Part shown: positions 42,298 to 51,289 of the stretch, piece by piece | Layout: each line of letters begins with the position of its first letter | Position numbering within the stretch: the stretch's first letter is position 1 | Assembly: GCA_965215755.1 (NCBI GenBank) | Contig: OZ244119.1 | Span: forward strand, 6,138,001-6,202,000 | Direction: 5' to 3' | Origin: Tectiglobus sp965215755 | GTDB lineage: Bacteria > Pseudomonadota > Alphaproteobacteria > Rhizobiales > Hyphomicrobiaceae | DNA length: 64,000 nucleotides | Notes under the pieces: model-generated | What the model was told of the DNA's origin: nothing | The model's input: only the letters and a program-made list of their open reading frames with translations | Database searches by the model: none | Program-made: the position numbers and the translations under genes

Positions 42298-43473
42298 CTA
42301 GAACAAGTCAGCCGGATCGGCGGCAGCGAGGCGGCGCGTGGCAATCGCACCAGAAACCATACACATCAATACTGTGCCAGCGAGGACGAGCAGCGGACGC
42401 GTCATATCCATCACAATCGGCAAACCAGTTGCCGAAGAAGCTGCCCCATAGAGCGCTATCGAAATGAGGACGCCGGGGAGAAAACCAAGCAGCGCGAGTA
42501 TCAATGCCTCTTCGAAGACAATGCCAAGAAAGTAGCTGTCCCGATAACCGATGGCTTTGAGCGTTGCATATTCAGCCAGGTGATCAGCGACGTCGGTTGA
42601 TAGCACCTGATAGACGATGATGATCCCCACCATAATCCCAATGACAACACCAAAGCCGAATACAACGCCGATCGGTCGTTCGGTCATTTGATAGCTTTGA
42701 TCTGCATTCGCCGTCTCACCCAAGGTGTTCACGACAGTATCGACGGATGGCAGAACGCTTCTGAGTTCACGAACGACTGCAGGCGTATCCACCCCAGGCT
42801 TGGAATTCAGAAAAATGTAGTTAGGGGCACCAGAAGCGCGCGTGCCGAATAGACGAAGGAACGTTTGATCCGATACAACGAGGTAGCCATCTGCATCAAA
42901 GCCCGCGCCAACGTCGAATACGCCCTCAATGGAAACCGTCTGTCCTGCCGTCTCAAACCTGTGTGGTTGACCCGAGGCAATCGACTTGATGAGTGATGGA
43001 GGAACGCTTCGTGTTTTTGCATCGAGCAAGGCGACGTTTTCAAGGCGCAGGCGGTCACGCATCGCCAGGATTGTGGGATTGCGTAGCGGCGCGGCGTCAG
43101 GATCAATTCCAAAGACCCGCAGGCTACTTGTCCCGCCATCTTCTCTTTCCCAGGTGAGCGTTCCGACGTAGAGCGCGGTTGCGCTCGCGATTCCATCCAC
43201 GGAGAGCGCTTGATAAAGCCGACGTCGCGGCAGCGTCCCTGCATCGCCCAACGTGTTTGTCTCGGGCGAGTAGACCAAAATGTCAGCGTCAAACAGCAGG
43301 TAGGGAAATTTTGTCGACTCAGACAGAGCTCCCATGAAGCCCAACTGCATAAAGATCAGTATGTTGGCAAAGGCAACGCCGGCGACCGCAGCAAGCAAAC
43401 GCATGCGATTGTGGACGAGTTGCAACCAACCAATAGGTAACCGTCCGAGTAGTCTTGCAAGCAAGCCGGTCAT
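42298..43473 (-). CDS. ABC exporter permease, DevC/MacB type
   Basis: 391 residues. One N-terminal membrane helix (L-L-A-A-V-A-G-V-A-F-A-N-I-L-I), a large periplasmic domain of about 220 residues, and three C-terminal helices including the E-Y-A-T-L-K-A-I-G-Y coupling segment are the DevC/FtsX layout. It overlaps the membrane-fusion gene by 4 bases at its start. Confidence 0.9.
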   Translation of the reverse strand: MTGLLARLLGRLPIGWLQLVHNRMRLLAAVAGVAFANILIFMQLGFMGALSESTKFPYLLFDADILVYSPETNTLGDAGTLPRRRLYQALSVDGIASATALYVGTLTWEREDGGTSSLRVFGIDPDAAPLRNPTILAMRDRLRLENVALLDAKTRSVPPSLIKSIASGQPHRFETAGQTVSIEGVFDVGAGFDADGYLVVSDQTFLRLFGTRASGAPNYIFLNSKPGVDTPAVVRELRSVLPSVDTVVNTLGETANADQSYQMTERPIGVVFGFGVVIGIMVGIIIVYQVLSTDVADHLAEYATLKAIGYRDSYFLGIVFEEALILALLGFLPGVLISIALYGAASSATGLPIVMDMTRPLLVLAGTVLMCMVSGAIATRRLAAADPADLF

Positions 43474-44756
43474 TCTGTTGATCCCGTAGAGATGCGTGCT
43501 TCGACCTGCAAATTCGTAAAGCGAGATGCAACTTTGGACGCCTCTTCATCGAGTGCGACAATGACCTCAACGATGCGCGCATCTGTATTGGCGGCTGGGT
43601 CTGCATCGATGACGGATTGTTTCTTGATTTGCAGTCCGATCCGTTCGACGCGACCGTTCAAGTCTTTGGGCAGCGCAACCGCCGACAATGTCACGGCGGT
43701 ACCTTTGATTACCTGGGCAGCCTGGCTCTGATAGACTTCGAGCTTCGCCGTCATTCGGGTAATGTCGCCAAGCTCAACAACGCCCTCTTCGCCAGGTTTC
43801 TCTCCAGCCCTTGCGTGAACCTCAAGGATAGTTCCTGCGAACGGTGCTCTAACGTAGGCCTGTTCCAGCTCCTCCGTTGCCTGCTGCAATTCAGCCTTGG
43901 CTGTTGCGACATTGCTTAGGGCCACAAGCACATCGGACTGCTTATCAATGTTGCCGGAACCATATCGGCTGAGCGTTGCCTTGAGACGCACGACCTCGTG
44001 CTCTGCCTCTTTGGCTGCGGCAAGCTTCTGATCATAGGTCGCTTTTGAGACAACTCGTCGGTCGAACAGACCTTTGGTTCTATCAAAGTCCTGTTGCGTT
44101 CGCCCAGCCGTCGCCTCGGCACGTGCGAGTGCTGCTTCGGACTCGCGACGACTGGCAGCAACTGATGCCCGTGTCTGTTGCAGAGATGCGGTGCGCAAAT
44201 GAACTGTCGATGTCGCACTGGCGACTGCTGCTTTCAGGCGGGCCTCATTGTCGAGTACCGCTACAACCTGCCCACCCTCGACCCGATCACCCTCGTTGAC
44301 CTTGAGAGCTTGTAGGCGCGCGTCTCGAACTCCGGAAGCCGGCGCCAACGTGACGACTTCTCCTGCTGGGAGCAGTTTGCCGAGCGCGACGATGGTAACT
44401 CGACCATTACTATTGCCTATCCTACTCGCTGGCCGATCGGCTGGAACGGCAATCGGTGTTGATGTTCCAGCACCTGGTTCAAGCCCGAGGGACTGCATCG
44501 CCCACTGTAGGCCTGGTGGCTGTCGGTAAAGACCAATGAGACCGCCTGCGGCGACAGACACGACAATTGTGAAGCATAACGCAGCGCCCCAGGCTACATT
44601 TCGATAGCTCAGAGTGAACCTGCCGTTGAGCTTTGTGCGAGCTGCGGGGCGCTCGACGACTTGGAGAGGCAATTTCACGGTTGCATTGTCATCGTTTCCG
44701 GGCGAACTGCGATGATCACAGTTGACAGTGGCAACGTTAACTTGGGAACTGCTCAT
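43470..44756 (-). CDS. Membrane-fusion protein, DevB/HlyD type
   Basis: 428 residues. A membrane anchor near residue 60 (C-F-T-I-V-V-S-V-A-A-G-G) precedes two lipoyl half-motifs (V-E-G-G-Q-V-V-A-V-L-D and V-R-A-P-F-A-G-T-I-L) and a long alpha-helical hairpin rich in Ala/Glu/Arg. First gene of the exporter operon, divergent from the TetR gene; the shared region holds an operator. Confidence 0.9.
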   Translation of the reverse strand: MSSSQVNVATVNCDHRSSPGNDDNATVKLPLQVVERPAARTKLNGRFTLSYRNVAWGAALCFTIVVSVAAGGLIGLYRQPPGLQWAMQSLGLEPGAGTSTPIAVPADRPASRIGNSNGRVTIVALGKLLPAGEVVTLAPASGVRDARLQALKVNEGDRVEGGQVVAVLDNEARLKAAVASATSTVHLRTASLQQTRASVAASRRESEAALARAEATAGRTQQDFDRTKGLFDRRVVSKATYDQKLAAAKEAEHEVVRLKATLSRYGSGNIDKQSDVLVALSNVATAKAELQQATEELEQAYVRAPFAGTILEVHARAGEKPGEEGVVELGDITRMTAKLEVYQSQAAQVIKGTAVTLSAVALPKDLNGRVERIGLQIKKQSVIDADPAANTDARIVEVIVALDEEASKVASRFTNLQVEARISTGSTE

Positions 44757-44804
44757 GCACTCAGCGCCTCATTTGCCGTCATTGGCTGCGGGGTCCATAT
44801 TTAG

Positions 44805-44822
44805 TGACTGACTCGTCGGTCA
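44805..44822. promoter_or_regulatory. TetR-type operator between exporter operon and regulator gene
   Basis: An 18-bp dyad with arms TGACTGAC and GTCGGTCA (seven of eight arm positions pair) lies between the divergent starts at 44756 and 44879. TetR proteins of exporter loci normally bind such a site and repress both genes. Confidence 0.65.
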
Positions 44823-44878
44823 TTAAATAGGCTAGGCGTCTTGAGCTTGCAAGAGTGAACGAAAAGGCAACTTCAAAA

Positions 44879-45508
44879 ATGAATGCAAAACGCGGTCGTC
44901 CTGCCCGGCGCGGGCGTGACTCAGAGATACTGAGCGCAGGGTTTCAGGAGTTTGCCGAGAAAGGGTTCGACGGTGCGCGCCTGGATCAGGTCGCTGCCCG
45001 CGCAGGTATCGCAAAGGGAACGCTTTATCTTTATTACGAGAACAAGGAGGCGCTTTTCGAAGCCGCAGTGCGGTCCCGCATTTCACCAATTCTTGGCAAA
45101 GTCACGCGCCTCGTTGATTTTTATCCTGGACCGACGCGTTTGCTTTTGCGCGTGATGTTTCGCTTCATGTATCGCCAGATCGAGAAGGGCGACATGCGAA
45201 CCGTTATGCGAATCATGATTGCAGAAGGCGAACGGTTTCCTTCGCTGACCGAGTTCTACTACCGCGAGTTCATCTCGCAGATGTTAAAGGTACTTGAAAA
45301 GATAATCGACAAAGGAGTAGCGAGCGGCGAGCTCCGTGATGGGGCCGCCACCCGCCTACCGATGGTTGTCATAGCACCAGGTATCATGGCGTCGATCTGG
45401 CAGATGGTTTTCCAGCCTTACCATCCGATCGAACTTGACGAGTTTCTTGAAGCCCACATCGACCTCATCATGAATGGTATCAGTCAGGAACGTAGCGCCG
45501 AGAGGTGA
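44879..45508 (+). CDS. TetR/AcrR-family repressor of the exporter operon
   Basis: 209 residues from the ATG at 44879, with AAAGG upstream; a GTG at 44855 would add 8 residues. The N-terminal helix-turn-helix (L-D-Q-V-A-A-R-A-G-I-A-K-G-T-L-Y-L-Y) is typical TetR. The C-terminal domain binds an unknown inducer, probably the exporter substrate. It is divergent from the exporter genes with a dyad operator between. Confidence 0.9.
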   Translation: MNAKRGRPARRGRDSEILSAGFQEFAEKGFDGARLDQVAARAGIAKGTLYLYYENKEALFEAAVRSRISPILGKVTRLVDFYPGPTRLLLRVMFRFMYRQIEKGDMRTVMRIMIAEGERFPSLTEFYYREFISQMLKVLEKIIDKGVASGELRDGAATRLPMVVIAPGIMASIWQMVFQPYHPIELDEFLEAHIDLIMNGISQERSAER

Positions 45509-45561
45509 CTGCGGACTTCAAGCAGCTTAAGGAGTTTATGAATGAATTGCTGATTGATCCG

Positions 45562-45592
45562 CTCCTCTGAAACTGGAGGAGGGCGGAAGATT
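45562..45592 (+). terminator. Possible intrinsic terminator after the TetR gene
   Basis: CTCCTC pairs with GAGGAG around an 8-base loop, and a T5 run follows after a short GC-rich spacer. Weak but in the right place. Confidence 0.35.
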
Positions 45593-45662
45593 TTTCGGGA
45601 TTAATTGGTCTTTTGCTGGGTTTGCCCTAGTTTTCCACCCCGATGCAGTTCAGACTCGATTC

Positions 45663-45803
45663 ATGGTCCAGCAGTATTCAAAGAAGGAGCTTTCTGTTCG
45701 CCTGCGCAACGCCCTCGAAGAATTAGAGAAGGTGTGTGACGAGATTATCATCACATACCTCGATGAGAAGGATGACGCAGTCTCGACGAAGATCGAGGAA
45801 TAG
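45663..45803 (+). CDS. Small acidic helical protein (46 aa)
   Basis: Starts with ATG at 45663 and reads as an amphipathic helix (L-R-N-A-L-E-E-L-E-K-V-C-D-E) with an acidic tail. No strong ribosome-binding site. It lies 95 bases before the DUF2779 gene in the same direction. The composition is protein-like, but it could be chance. Confidence 0.35.
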   Translation: MVQQYSKKELSVRLRNALEELEKVCDEIIITYLDEKDDAVSTKIEE

Positions 45804-45897
45804 ACGGCACAATGCATAGATAGTTTGAACGCGTCTTGGTTCAGTCACGAATCAAGCGCTTCCGTGATGGCATCTACAGCTTCGGGAGCAGTGCTCT

Positions 45898-47379
45898 TTG
45901 CAACAAATCTCAAAATCAGATTACCTGCTGTTTTTGCGCCATCCAGCATGGCTGTGGCTGAAGAAGCATCGCAAGAGCATTCTGCCTGAACCCGATGCGG
46001 CGCTACAAGCTCTGTTCGCCTCCGGACATCGTTTTGAATCGTTTGCAGAACAGAGATTTCCAAACGCGATTAAACTTGGCTTCGACAATTATAATGCATA
46101 TCGCGATCTGCCACAGCGTACGCACAAGGCGCTTACGGATGGTGCCGATGCGATATTTCAGGGCAGATTTGAGTATGGTCGCTCGACCTGCATCATCGAT
46201 GTTCTGAAACGAATCGAAGGCAATCTATTCGATCTATTCGAGATCAAGGCGAGTACGTCGGCGAAGACGGATCATATTCCCGACCTGGCCTTTCAGGTGA
46301 TGGTGCTCGAGGGTGCCGGCATCAACATCCGTAACATTGGCGTGGTCCACGTCAACCGCGACTACGTCCGTTCTGGCCCTATCGATGTGAACGGCATTTC
46401 CGCTTTAACGAATGTCACGGAGAAAGTCCGTGAGATCGGTGGTCAAACCATAGCGCAGGTCGATGAGGCACTCAGAGTGATGGATCTGGCTGAGATGCCC
46501 GATATTTCTCCGCGTCACCTCAGCTCGGGTTCGATGGCCGACTGGAAGGAGGTCTTCGAGGCGGTGAGCGGGCCGACCGAAAAGTACAGCATCTATAATC
46601 TTGCAAGCATAAAGGCTGAGCAGGTCGGCCTGCTCGAAGACGCTGGCGTGCAATCAATCTCCAGTATTCCAGATGATTTCTCAATGACGGATCGGCAGGA
46701 ACGCCAGGTCAAAGCTGTCAAAACCAATCAGCGCGCAATTGATGTTGAAGCGATCAAGTCTTTCATCGGTGCGGTCCAATACCCTATCCATTTTCTGGAT
46801 TATGAAACCTTCTCGGATGTGGTTCCGGTATTTGATGGCACGCGACCTTATCAACAGGTGCCGTTCCAGTATTCGCTTCACATACGGCGTGCTCCGGGTG
46901 CGGAACTCGAGCATCGCGAGTACTTGCATGAGGAAAACACCAACCCCGTCCCTTCCCTGCTCGCACAACTGGTTAAGGATATTGGTGACACGGGCAGCGT
47001 GATTGTCTGGCACGATCCCTTTGAAACGCGTCGCAACACCGAGATGGGAGAAATGGAGCCGGCTCACGCCGAGTTCCTGGCAGTTGTCAACGCGAGGGTC
47101 ATCGATCTGATTGATCCATTCAAGTATGGCTGGTTTGTCGACAAGGACTTCTTCGGCAGCTCATCGATCAAGAAGGTGCTACCGGTCCTCGCTCCCGATT
47201 TGTCCTATGGCGCTTTGGGTATTCAGGATGGTGAGACCGCGAAGCAGCAATGGATGGACGTAGTCCTGCGCGGCAAACATCCATTCCGACGGCGGAAGGT
47301 TTTGGAGGATCTGCGAACATACTGCACGCTCGATACGATGGCGATGGTGCGGATCTTCGATGTTTTGAGCGATCTGTAG
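45898..47379 (+). CDS. DUF2779 protein: PD-(D/E)XK-like plus RNase-H-like nuclease
   Basis: 493 residues from a TTG at 45898 (GGGAG upstream); no ATG fits. The N-terminal half has I-D-V-L-K-R and F-E-I-K-A-S-T, a D...ExK arrangement as in Cas4/RecB-like nucleases. The second half has H-F-L-D-Y-E-T-F, the first motif of a DEDD exonuclease fold, and ends with Y-C-T-L-D-T-M. Two nuclease folds in one chain is the DUF2779 layout. The four cysteines of a Cas4 Fe-S site are not seen. Role unknown; such genes occur on islands and may act in defence or repair. Confidence 0.75.
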   Translation: MQQISKSDYLLFLRHPAWLWLKKHRKSILPEPDAALQALFASGHRFESFAEQRFPNAIKLGFDNYNAYRDLPQRTHKALTDGADAIFQGRFEYGRSTCIIDVLKRIEGNLFDLFEIKASTSAKTDHIPDLAFQVMVLEGAGINIRNIGVVHVNRDYVRSGPIDVNGISALTNVTEKVREIGGQTIAQVDEALRVMDLAEMPDISPRHLSSGSMADWKEVFEAVSGPTEKYSIYNLASIKAEQVGLLEDAGVQSISSIPDDFSMTDRQERQVKAVKTNQRAIDVEAIKSFIGAVQYPIHFLDYETFSDVVPVFDGTRPYQQVPFQYSLHIRRAPGAELEHREYLHEENTNPVPSLLAQLVKDIGDTGSVIVWHDPFETRRNTEMGEMEPAHAEFLAVVNARVIDLIDPFKYGWFVDKDFFGSSSIKKVLPVLAPDLSYGALGIQDGETAKQQWMDVVLRGKHPFRRRKVLEDLRTYCTLDTMAMVRIFDVLSDL

Positions 47380-47572
47380 AGTATGGGGTGTGGGGTGTGC
47401 GATGCCGGAATCGAAGCGGGCAATTGCCCAGGATGCACTATCAAACTTAGCTTGCGCATTCTGCGGCAAGAAAGAGCTTTTGGGGTGTCTGACGTCAGCC
47501 CCCCTGGAACCTTCTGAGATCATTTTTTAACTGAGTGTTTCTAGGCTCATCCTCACCACTGAGGAGTGCCAC

Positions 47573-47935
47573 ATGGGACGTAGAACTGAAGCTTCTGACC
47601 GCACCGTCAAAGACATCCGGCGTCAAACTCGGAAGCGATATTCATCCGAGGAGAAGATCAGGATCGTCCTTGCAGGACTGCGCGGCGAAGACAGCATTGC
47701 CGAGCTGTGCCGTCAGGAAGGTATCGCACAGGGCATGTACTACAGCTGGTCAAAGGAGTTCTTGGAGGCTGGCAAAAAGCGGCTAGCCGGTGATACCGCA
47801 CGGGCAGCGACCTCTGATGAAGTGAAGGATCTACGACGCGAAGCGCTACACCTCAAGGAGGTTGTCGCGGAGCAGGCCCTGGAACTTCGGCTGCTCAAAA
47901 AAAGCATGATCGGAAGTGGGGGCAACGACACATGA
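47573..47935 (+). CDS. IS3-family OrfA, copy 2
   Basis: 120 residues, identical to copy 1, with the same helix-turn-helix and coiled coil. A7 at 47897-47903 sits 11 codons before the stop and is a possible slippage site for an OrfAB fusion. Confidence 0.92.
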   Translation: MGRRTEASDRTVKDIRRQTRKRYSSEEKIRIVLAGLRGEDSIAELCRQEGIAQGMYYSWSKEFLEAGKKRLAGDTARAATSDEVKDLRREALHLKEVVAEQALELRLLKKSMIGSGGNDT

Positions 47936-48912
47936 GGTATCCCGCGACGGAGAAGCTGGAGATTATTCGCCTTGTCGAGCAATCACATCTGCCAGCAAAA
48001 CGCACATTGGATACGCTCGGCATCCCACGTACGACTTTCTATCGTTGGTATGACCGGTATCTCACCGGTGGACTTGATGCATTAGAAGATCGAAAGCCGA
48101 TGCCTGGCCACGTCTGGAACCGCATCCCGGACGATGTCCGAGAGCAAATTGTCGACTTCGCACTCGAAGAGCCAGAACTGACGCCGCGCGAGCTGGCGGT
48201 GAAGTTCACAGATACTCGGAGCTACTTCGTATCCGAGTCTTCCGTCTATCGAATACTCAAAGCGCTCGACCTCATCACAAGTCCCGCGTTCGCCGTCGTC
48301 AAGGCTGCTGATGAGTTCCACGACAAAACAACGGCGATCAATCAGCTTTGGCAGACAGACTTCACCTACCTCAAAGTCATCGGCTGGGGATGGTTCTATC
48401 TCTCGACCGTCCTTGATGATTACTCGCGTTACATCATCGCTTGGAAGTTATGCACTACCATGAAAGCCAGTGACGTCACTGACACGCTTGAACTTGCATT
48501 GGAGGCGTCAGGTTGTGACAAAGTCAACGTCAGACATCGACCGCGACTTCTGTCGGACAATGGTTCATCGTACATCTCTGGTGATCTGGCAGAATGGCTC
48601 GACGATCAATCGATGGATCATGTTCGTGGTGCGCCATACCATCCTCAGACGCAGGGAAAAATCGAGCGATGGCATCAAACTTTGAAAAACCGCGTGCTGT
48701 TGGAGAACTACTTTCTGCCCGGGGATCTAAAGGCAAGCATCGAAGCATTCGTGACCCACTACAATCACGAGCGCTACCACGAAAGCCTCAACAACGTGAC
48801 GCCCGCAGACGTCTACTTCGGTCGTAACAAGATCATCTTGCTGGAGAGAGAAAGGATCAAACGAAAGACATTCGAAACACGGCGCTTGCAACATCGCAAC
48901 GCCGTAGCATAA
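47932..48912 (+). CDS. IS3-family transposase OrfB, copy 2
   Basis: 326 residues, identical to copy 1, with the DDE triad in W-Q-T-D-F, L-S-D-N-G and K-I-E-R-W. It starts at an ATGA overlap with orfA, so it can be made by reinitiation. Confidence 0.92.
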   Translation: MRYPATEKLEIIRLVEQSHLPAKRTLDTLGIPRTTFYRWYDRYLTGGLDALEDRKPMPGHVWNRIPDDVREQIVDFALEEPELTPRELAVKFTDTRSYFVSESSVYRILKALDLITSPAFAVVKAADEFHDKTTAINQLWQTDFTYLKVIGWGWFYLSTVLDDYSRYIIAWKLCTTMKASDVTDTLELALEASGCDKVNVRHRPRLLSDNGSSYISGDLAEWLDDQSMDHVRGAPYHPQTQGKIERWHQTLKNRVLLENYFLPGDLKASIEAFVTHYNHERYHESLNNVTPADVYFGRNKIILLERERIKRKTFETRRLQHRNAVA

Positions 48913-49008
48913 CTTTGAAAACGATGAGCCAATCACTCGCTTAGATCAAACGCTCAACTGTTCCAGATTATGTGACGACGGACAGTCCTATATGAAAGAC
49001 CAGGCCGG

Positions 49009-50643
49009 CTACATCATCCCGCCCATGCCGCCGCCGTGGTTGTGGCCTACATGTGCATCCGCCTCACGTGGCGCTTCGGCCACGCCTGCTTCCGTCGTAA
49101 TCATTAGGCCAGCAATGGAAGCTGCGTCCTGAAGAGCGATGCGCACGACCTTGGCCGGGTCAATGATACCCTTCTCGATCATGTCGCCATATTCATCAGT
49201 TTGTGCATCGTAACCGAATGAATTCGTTCGGTCCTCCATCACTTTGTTGACCACGATCGATCCTTCGACGCCAGCATTGTTAGCGATCTGTCGGATTGGT
49301 GCCTGCAGGGCTCTGCGAACGATATTTATGCCGGCTTCCTGGTCTTCGTTCTCACCTTGCGCAGAGATCGCCTTGATGGCCTTCGCCAGCATAACTCCAC
49401 CGCCCGGCACAATGCCTTCCTCAACCGCTGCGCGGGTTGCGTTCAGGGCGTCATCGACACGGTCTTTGCGTTCTTTGACTTCGACCTCGGTGGCACCGCC
49501 GACCTTGATGACGGCAACGCCACCGGCAAGCTTTGCCACTCGTTCCTGGAGCTTTTCGCGGTCATAATCTGAAGCAGTGTCTTCGATTTGCGTACGGATT
49601 TGACCGATGCGAGCTTCGATGTCTTTCTTCTTGCCGGCGCCATCAATGATGGTGGTATCGTCCTTGGTGATCGAAATGCGCTTGGCCCGGCCAAGCATGT
49701 CGATCGTCACATTTTCCAGTTTGAAGCCCAGGTCTTCCGAGACTGTTTGGCCCTGGGTCAGAACTGCAAGATCCTCAAGCATGGCCTTGCGACGGTCGCC
49801 GAAGCCTGGCGCCTTGACGGCTGCAACCTTAAGGCCGCCACGCAGTTTGTTGACAACGAGAGTTGCGAGAGCTTCGCCCTCGACGTCTTCTGCAATTATG
49901 AGAAGCGGTTTACCGGTCTGGACAACGGCTTCGAGCATCGGCAGCATTGCCTGAAGGTTGGACAGTTTCTTTTCATGGATGAGGATGTAGGGGTCCTCCA
50001 TTTCCACAATCATTTTTTCTGCATTCGTGATGAAGTAAGGAGACAGGTAACCGCGATCGAACTGCATACCCTCGACGACATCCAACTCACTCTCGAGGCC
50101 CGTGGCTTCCTCGACGGTGATCACACCCTCGTTGCCGACCTTCTGCATGGCGTCAGCAATCATGTTGCCGATGGACGGCTCGCCGTTAGCAGCCACAGTA
50201 CCGATCTGAGCAATCTCAGTTGAATCCCGTACCTTCTTTGATTTTTTCTGGATTTCATCGACGACCTGACTGACGGCTTTGTCGATCCCGCGCTTGATAT
50301 CCATCGGGTTCATGCCCGCAGCAACCGACTTCATACCCTCGCGCAGTATAGCGTGGGCAAGAACCGTAGCAGTAGTCGTGCCGTCACCGGCGAGGTCGTT
50401 TGTCTTTTGCGCGACCTCGCGCACCATCTGTGCGCCCATGTTCTCGAATTTATCTTCGAGCTCGATCTCCTTGGCAACGGTGATGCCGTCCTTTGTCGTC
50501 CGTGGAGCACCATAGCTTTTGTCCAGGATAACGTTGCGGCCCTTCGGGCCCAGCGTCACTTTCACGGCATTGGCGAGTACATCCACACCACGCATCATAC
50601 GGTCGCGAGCGTCGCCAGCGAACTTGACTTCTTTGGCTACCAT
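49009..50643 (-). CDS. groL: Chaperonin GroEL (Hsp60)
   Basis: 544 residues, standard length. D-G-T-T-T-A-T-V-L (ATP site) and the Gly/Met-rich C-terminal tail ending G-G-M-G-G-M-M are intact, with histidines before it. It folds proteins in the cytoplasm as a 14-mer with GroES. AGGA precedes the start, and groES lies 69 bases upstream in the same direction. Alphaproteobacteria often have several groESL copies; this one is hemmed in by an IS3-family element on its 3' side and an IS1182-family element upstream of groES. Confidence 0.97.
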   Translation of the reverse strand: MVAKEVKFAGDARDRMMRGVDVLANAVKVTLGPKGRNVILDKSYGAPRTTKDGITVAKEIELEDKFENMGAQMVREVAQKTNDLAGDGTTTATVLAHAILREGMKSVAAGMNPMDIKRGIDKAVSQVVDEIQKKSKKVRDSTEIAQIGTVAANGEPSIGNMIADAMQKVGNEGVITVEEATGLESELDVVEGMQFDRGYLSPYFITNAEKMIVEMEDPYILIHEKKLSNLQAMLPMLEAVVQTGKPLLIIAEDVEGEALATLVVNKLRGGLKVAAVKAPGFGDRRKAMLEDLAVLTQGQTVSEDLGFKLENVTIDMLGRAKRISITKDDTTIIDGAGKKKDIEARIGQIRTQIEDTASDYDREKLQERVAKLAGGVAVIKVGGATEVEVKERKDRVDDALNATRAAVEEGIVPGGGVMLAKAIKAISAQGENEDQEAGINIVRRALQAPIRQIANNAGVEGSIVVNKVMEDRTNSFGYDAQTDEYGDMIEKGIIDPAKVVRIALQDAASIAGLMITTEAGVAEAPREADAHVGHNHGGGMGGMM

Positions 50644-50712
50644 TTTTGAATTCCTGTAAAAATCTGCTGGGTGGTGTTTGTGAGAGCAAAGGTGAGGCGG
50701 AACCGCGAAGTC

Positions 50713-51003
50713 TTACTTTTCCAGCACACCCATGACGTCGCCTTCCTTGATGATGAGCAGTTCATTGCCGTCGATCTTGACCTCGGTTCCGCACCATTTA
50801 CCGAAAAGCACTTTGTCGCCCTTCTTCAGGTCGATTGGCACGAATTTGCCGGCCTCATCGCGGGCGCCAGGCCCCACAGCGATAACTTTGCCTTCCTGTG
50901 GTTTCTCGCCCGCCGAGTCCGGAACAATGATACCGCCCGCAGTCTTGCCCTCTCTGACGGCGCGTTTAACGACAACCCGGTCATGAAGGGGACGGAAACT
51001 CAT
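50713..51003 (-). CDS. groES: Co-chaperonin GroES (Hsp10)
   Basis: 96 residues with R-P-L-H-D-R-V-V-V, the mobile loop K-T-A-G-G-I-I-V-P and the C-terminal G-V-L-E-K. TTGGAG precedes the ATG. A CIRCE operator lies about 80 bases upstream. Confidence 0.97.
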   Translation of the reverse strand: MSFRPLHDRVVVKRAVREGKTAGGIIVPDSAGEKPQEGKVIAVGPGARDEAGKFVPIDLKKGDKVLFGKWCGTEVKIDGNELLIIKEGDVMGVLEK

Positions 51004-51081
51004 GCTGGTTTACTCCAAGGTGAATGACACCGCGCTCAGCAGGGGGCAAGTAGCGGTATTGTTTGAAAATTTCCGGCGATT

Positions 51082-51108
51082 TGGCACTCACATTGCGCAA
51101 GTGCTAAC
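51082..51108 (-). promoter_or_regulatory. CIRCE operator (HrcA site) of groESL, imperfect
   Basis: On the minus strand the sequence is TTAGCACTT, nine bases, GAGTGCCAA. The consensus is TTAGCACTC-N9-GAGTGCTAA, so each arm has one change. HrcA represses groESL through this dyad. Confidence 0.85.
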
Positions 51109-51289
51109 GCTCAGTCGTACATGGGCGTGCGCGTCTGTTCCTACAAGTAGGCTGCAGTGCGATTAAACCGATTTAACCTCATTGCCGTCATCGACTTTGT
51201 GGTCCGATACTGAGGGTGCATCCGACATCGCCTTTCACGACATGATACGGCTGTTGCGGCTCGCATAATGATTCCGCAATTTGATGATG

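Larger units (their letters stand above)
47486..48984 (+). mobile_element. IS3-family insertion sequence, copy 2 (1499 bp)
   Basis: Same length and ends as copy 1, in the opposite direction, from TGTCTGACGTCA to the complement of TGTCCGTCGTCA. The flanks GGGG and GTCC do not match. The right end lies 24 bases past the groEL stop codon, so any native groEL terminator has been displaced. Confidence 0.92.
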
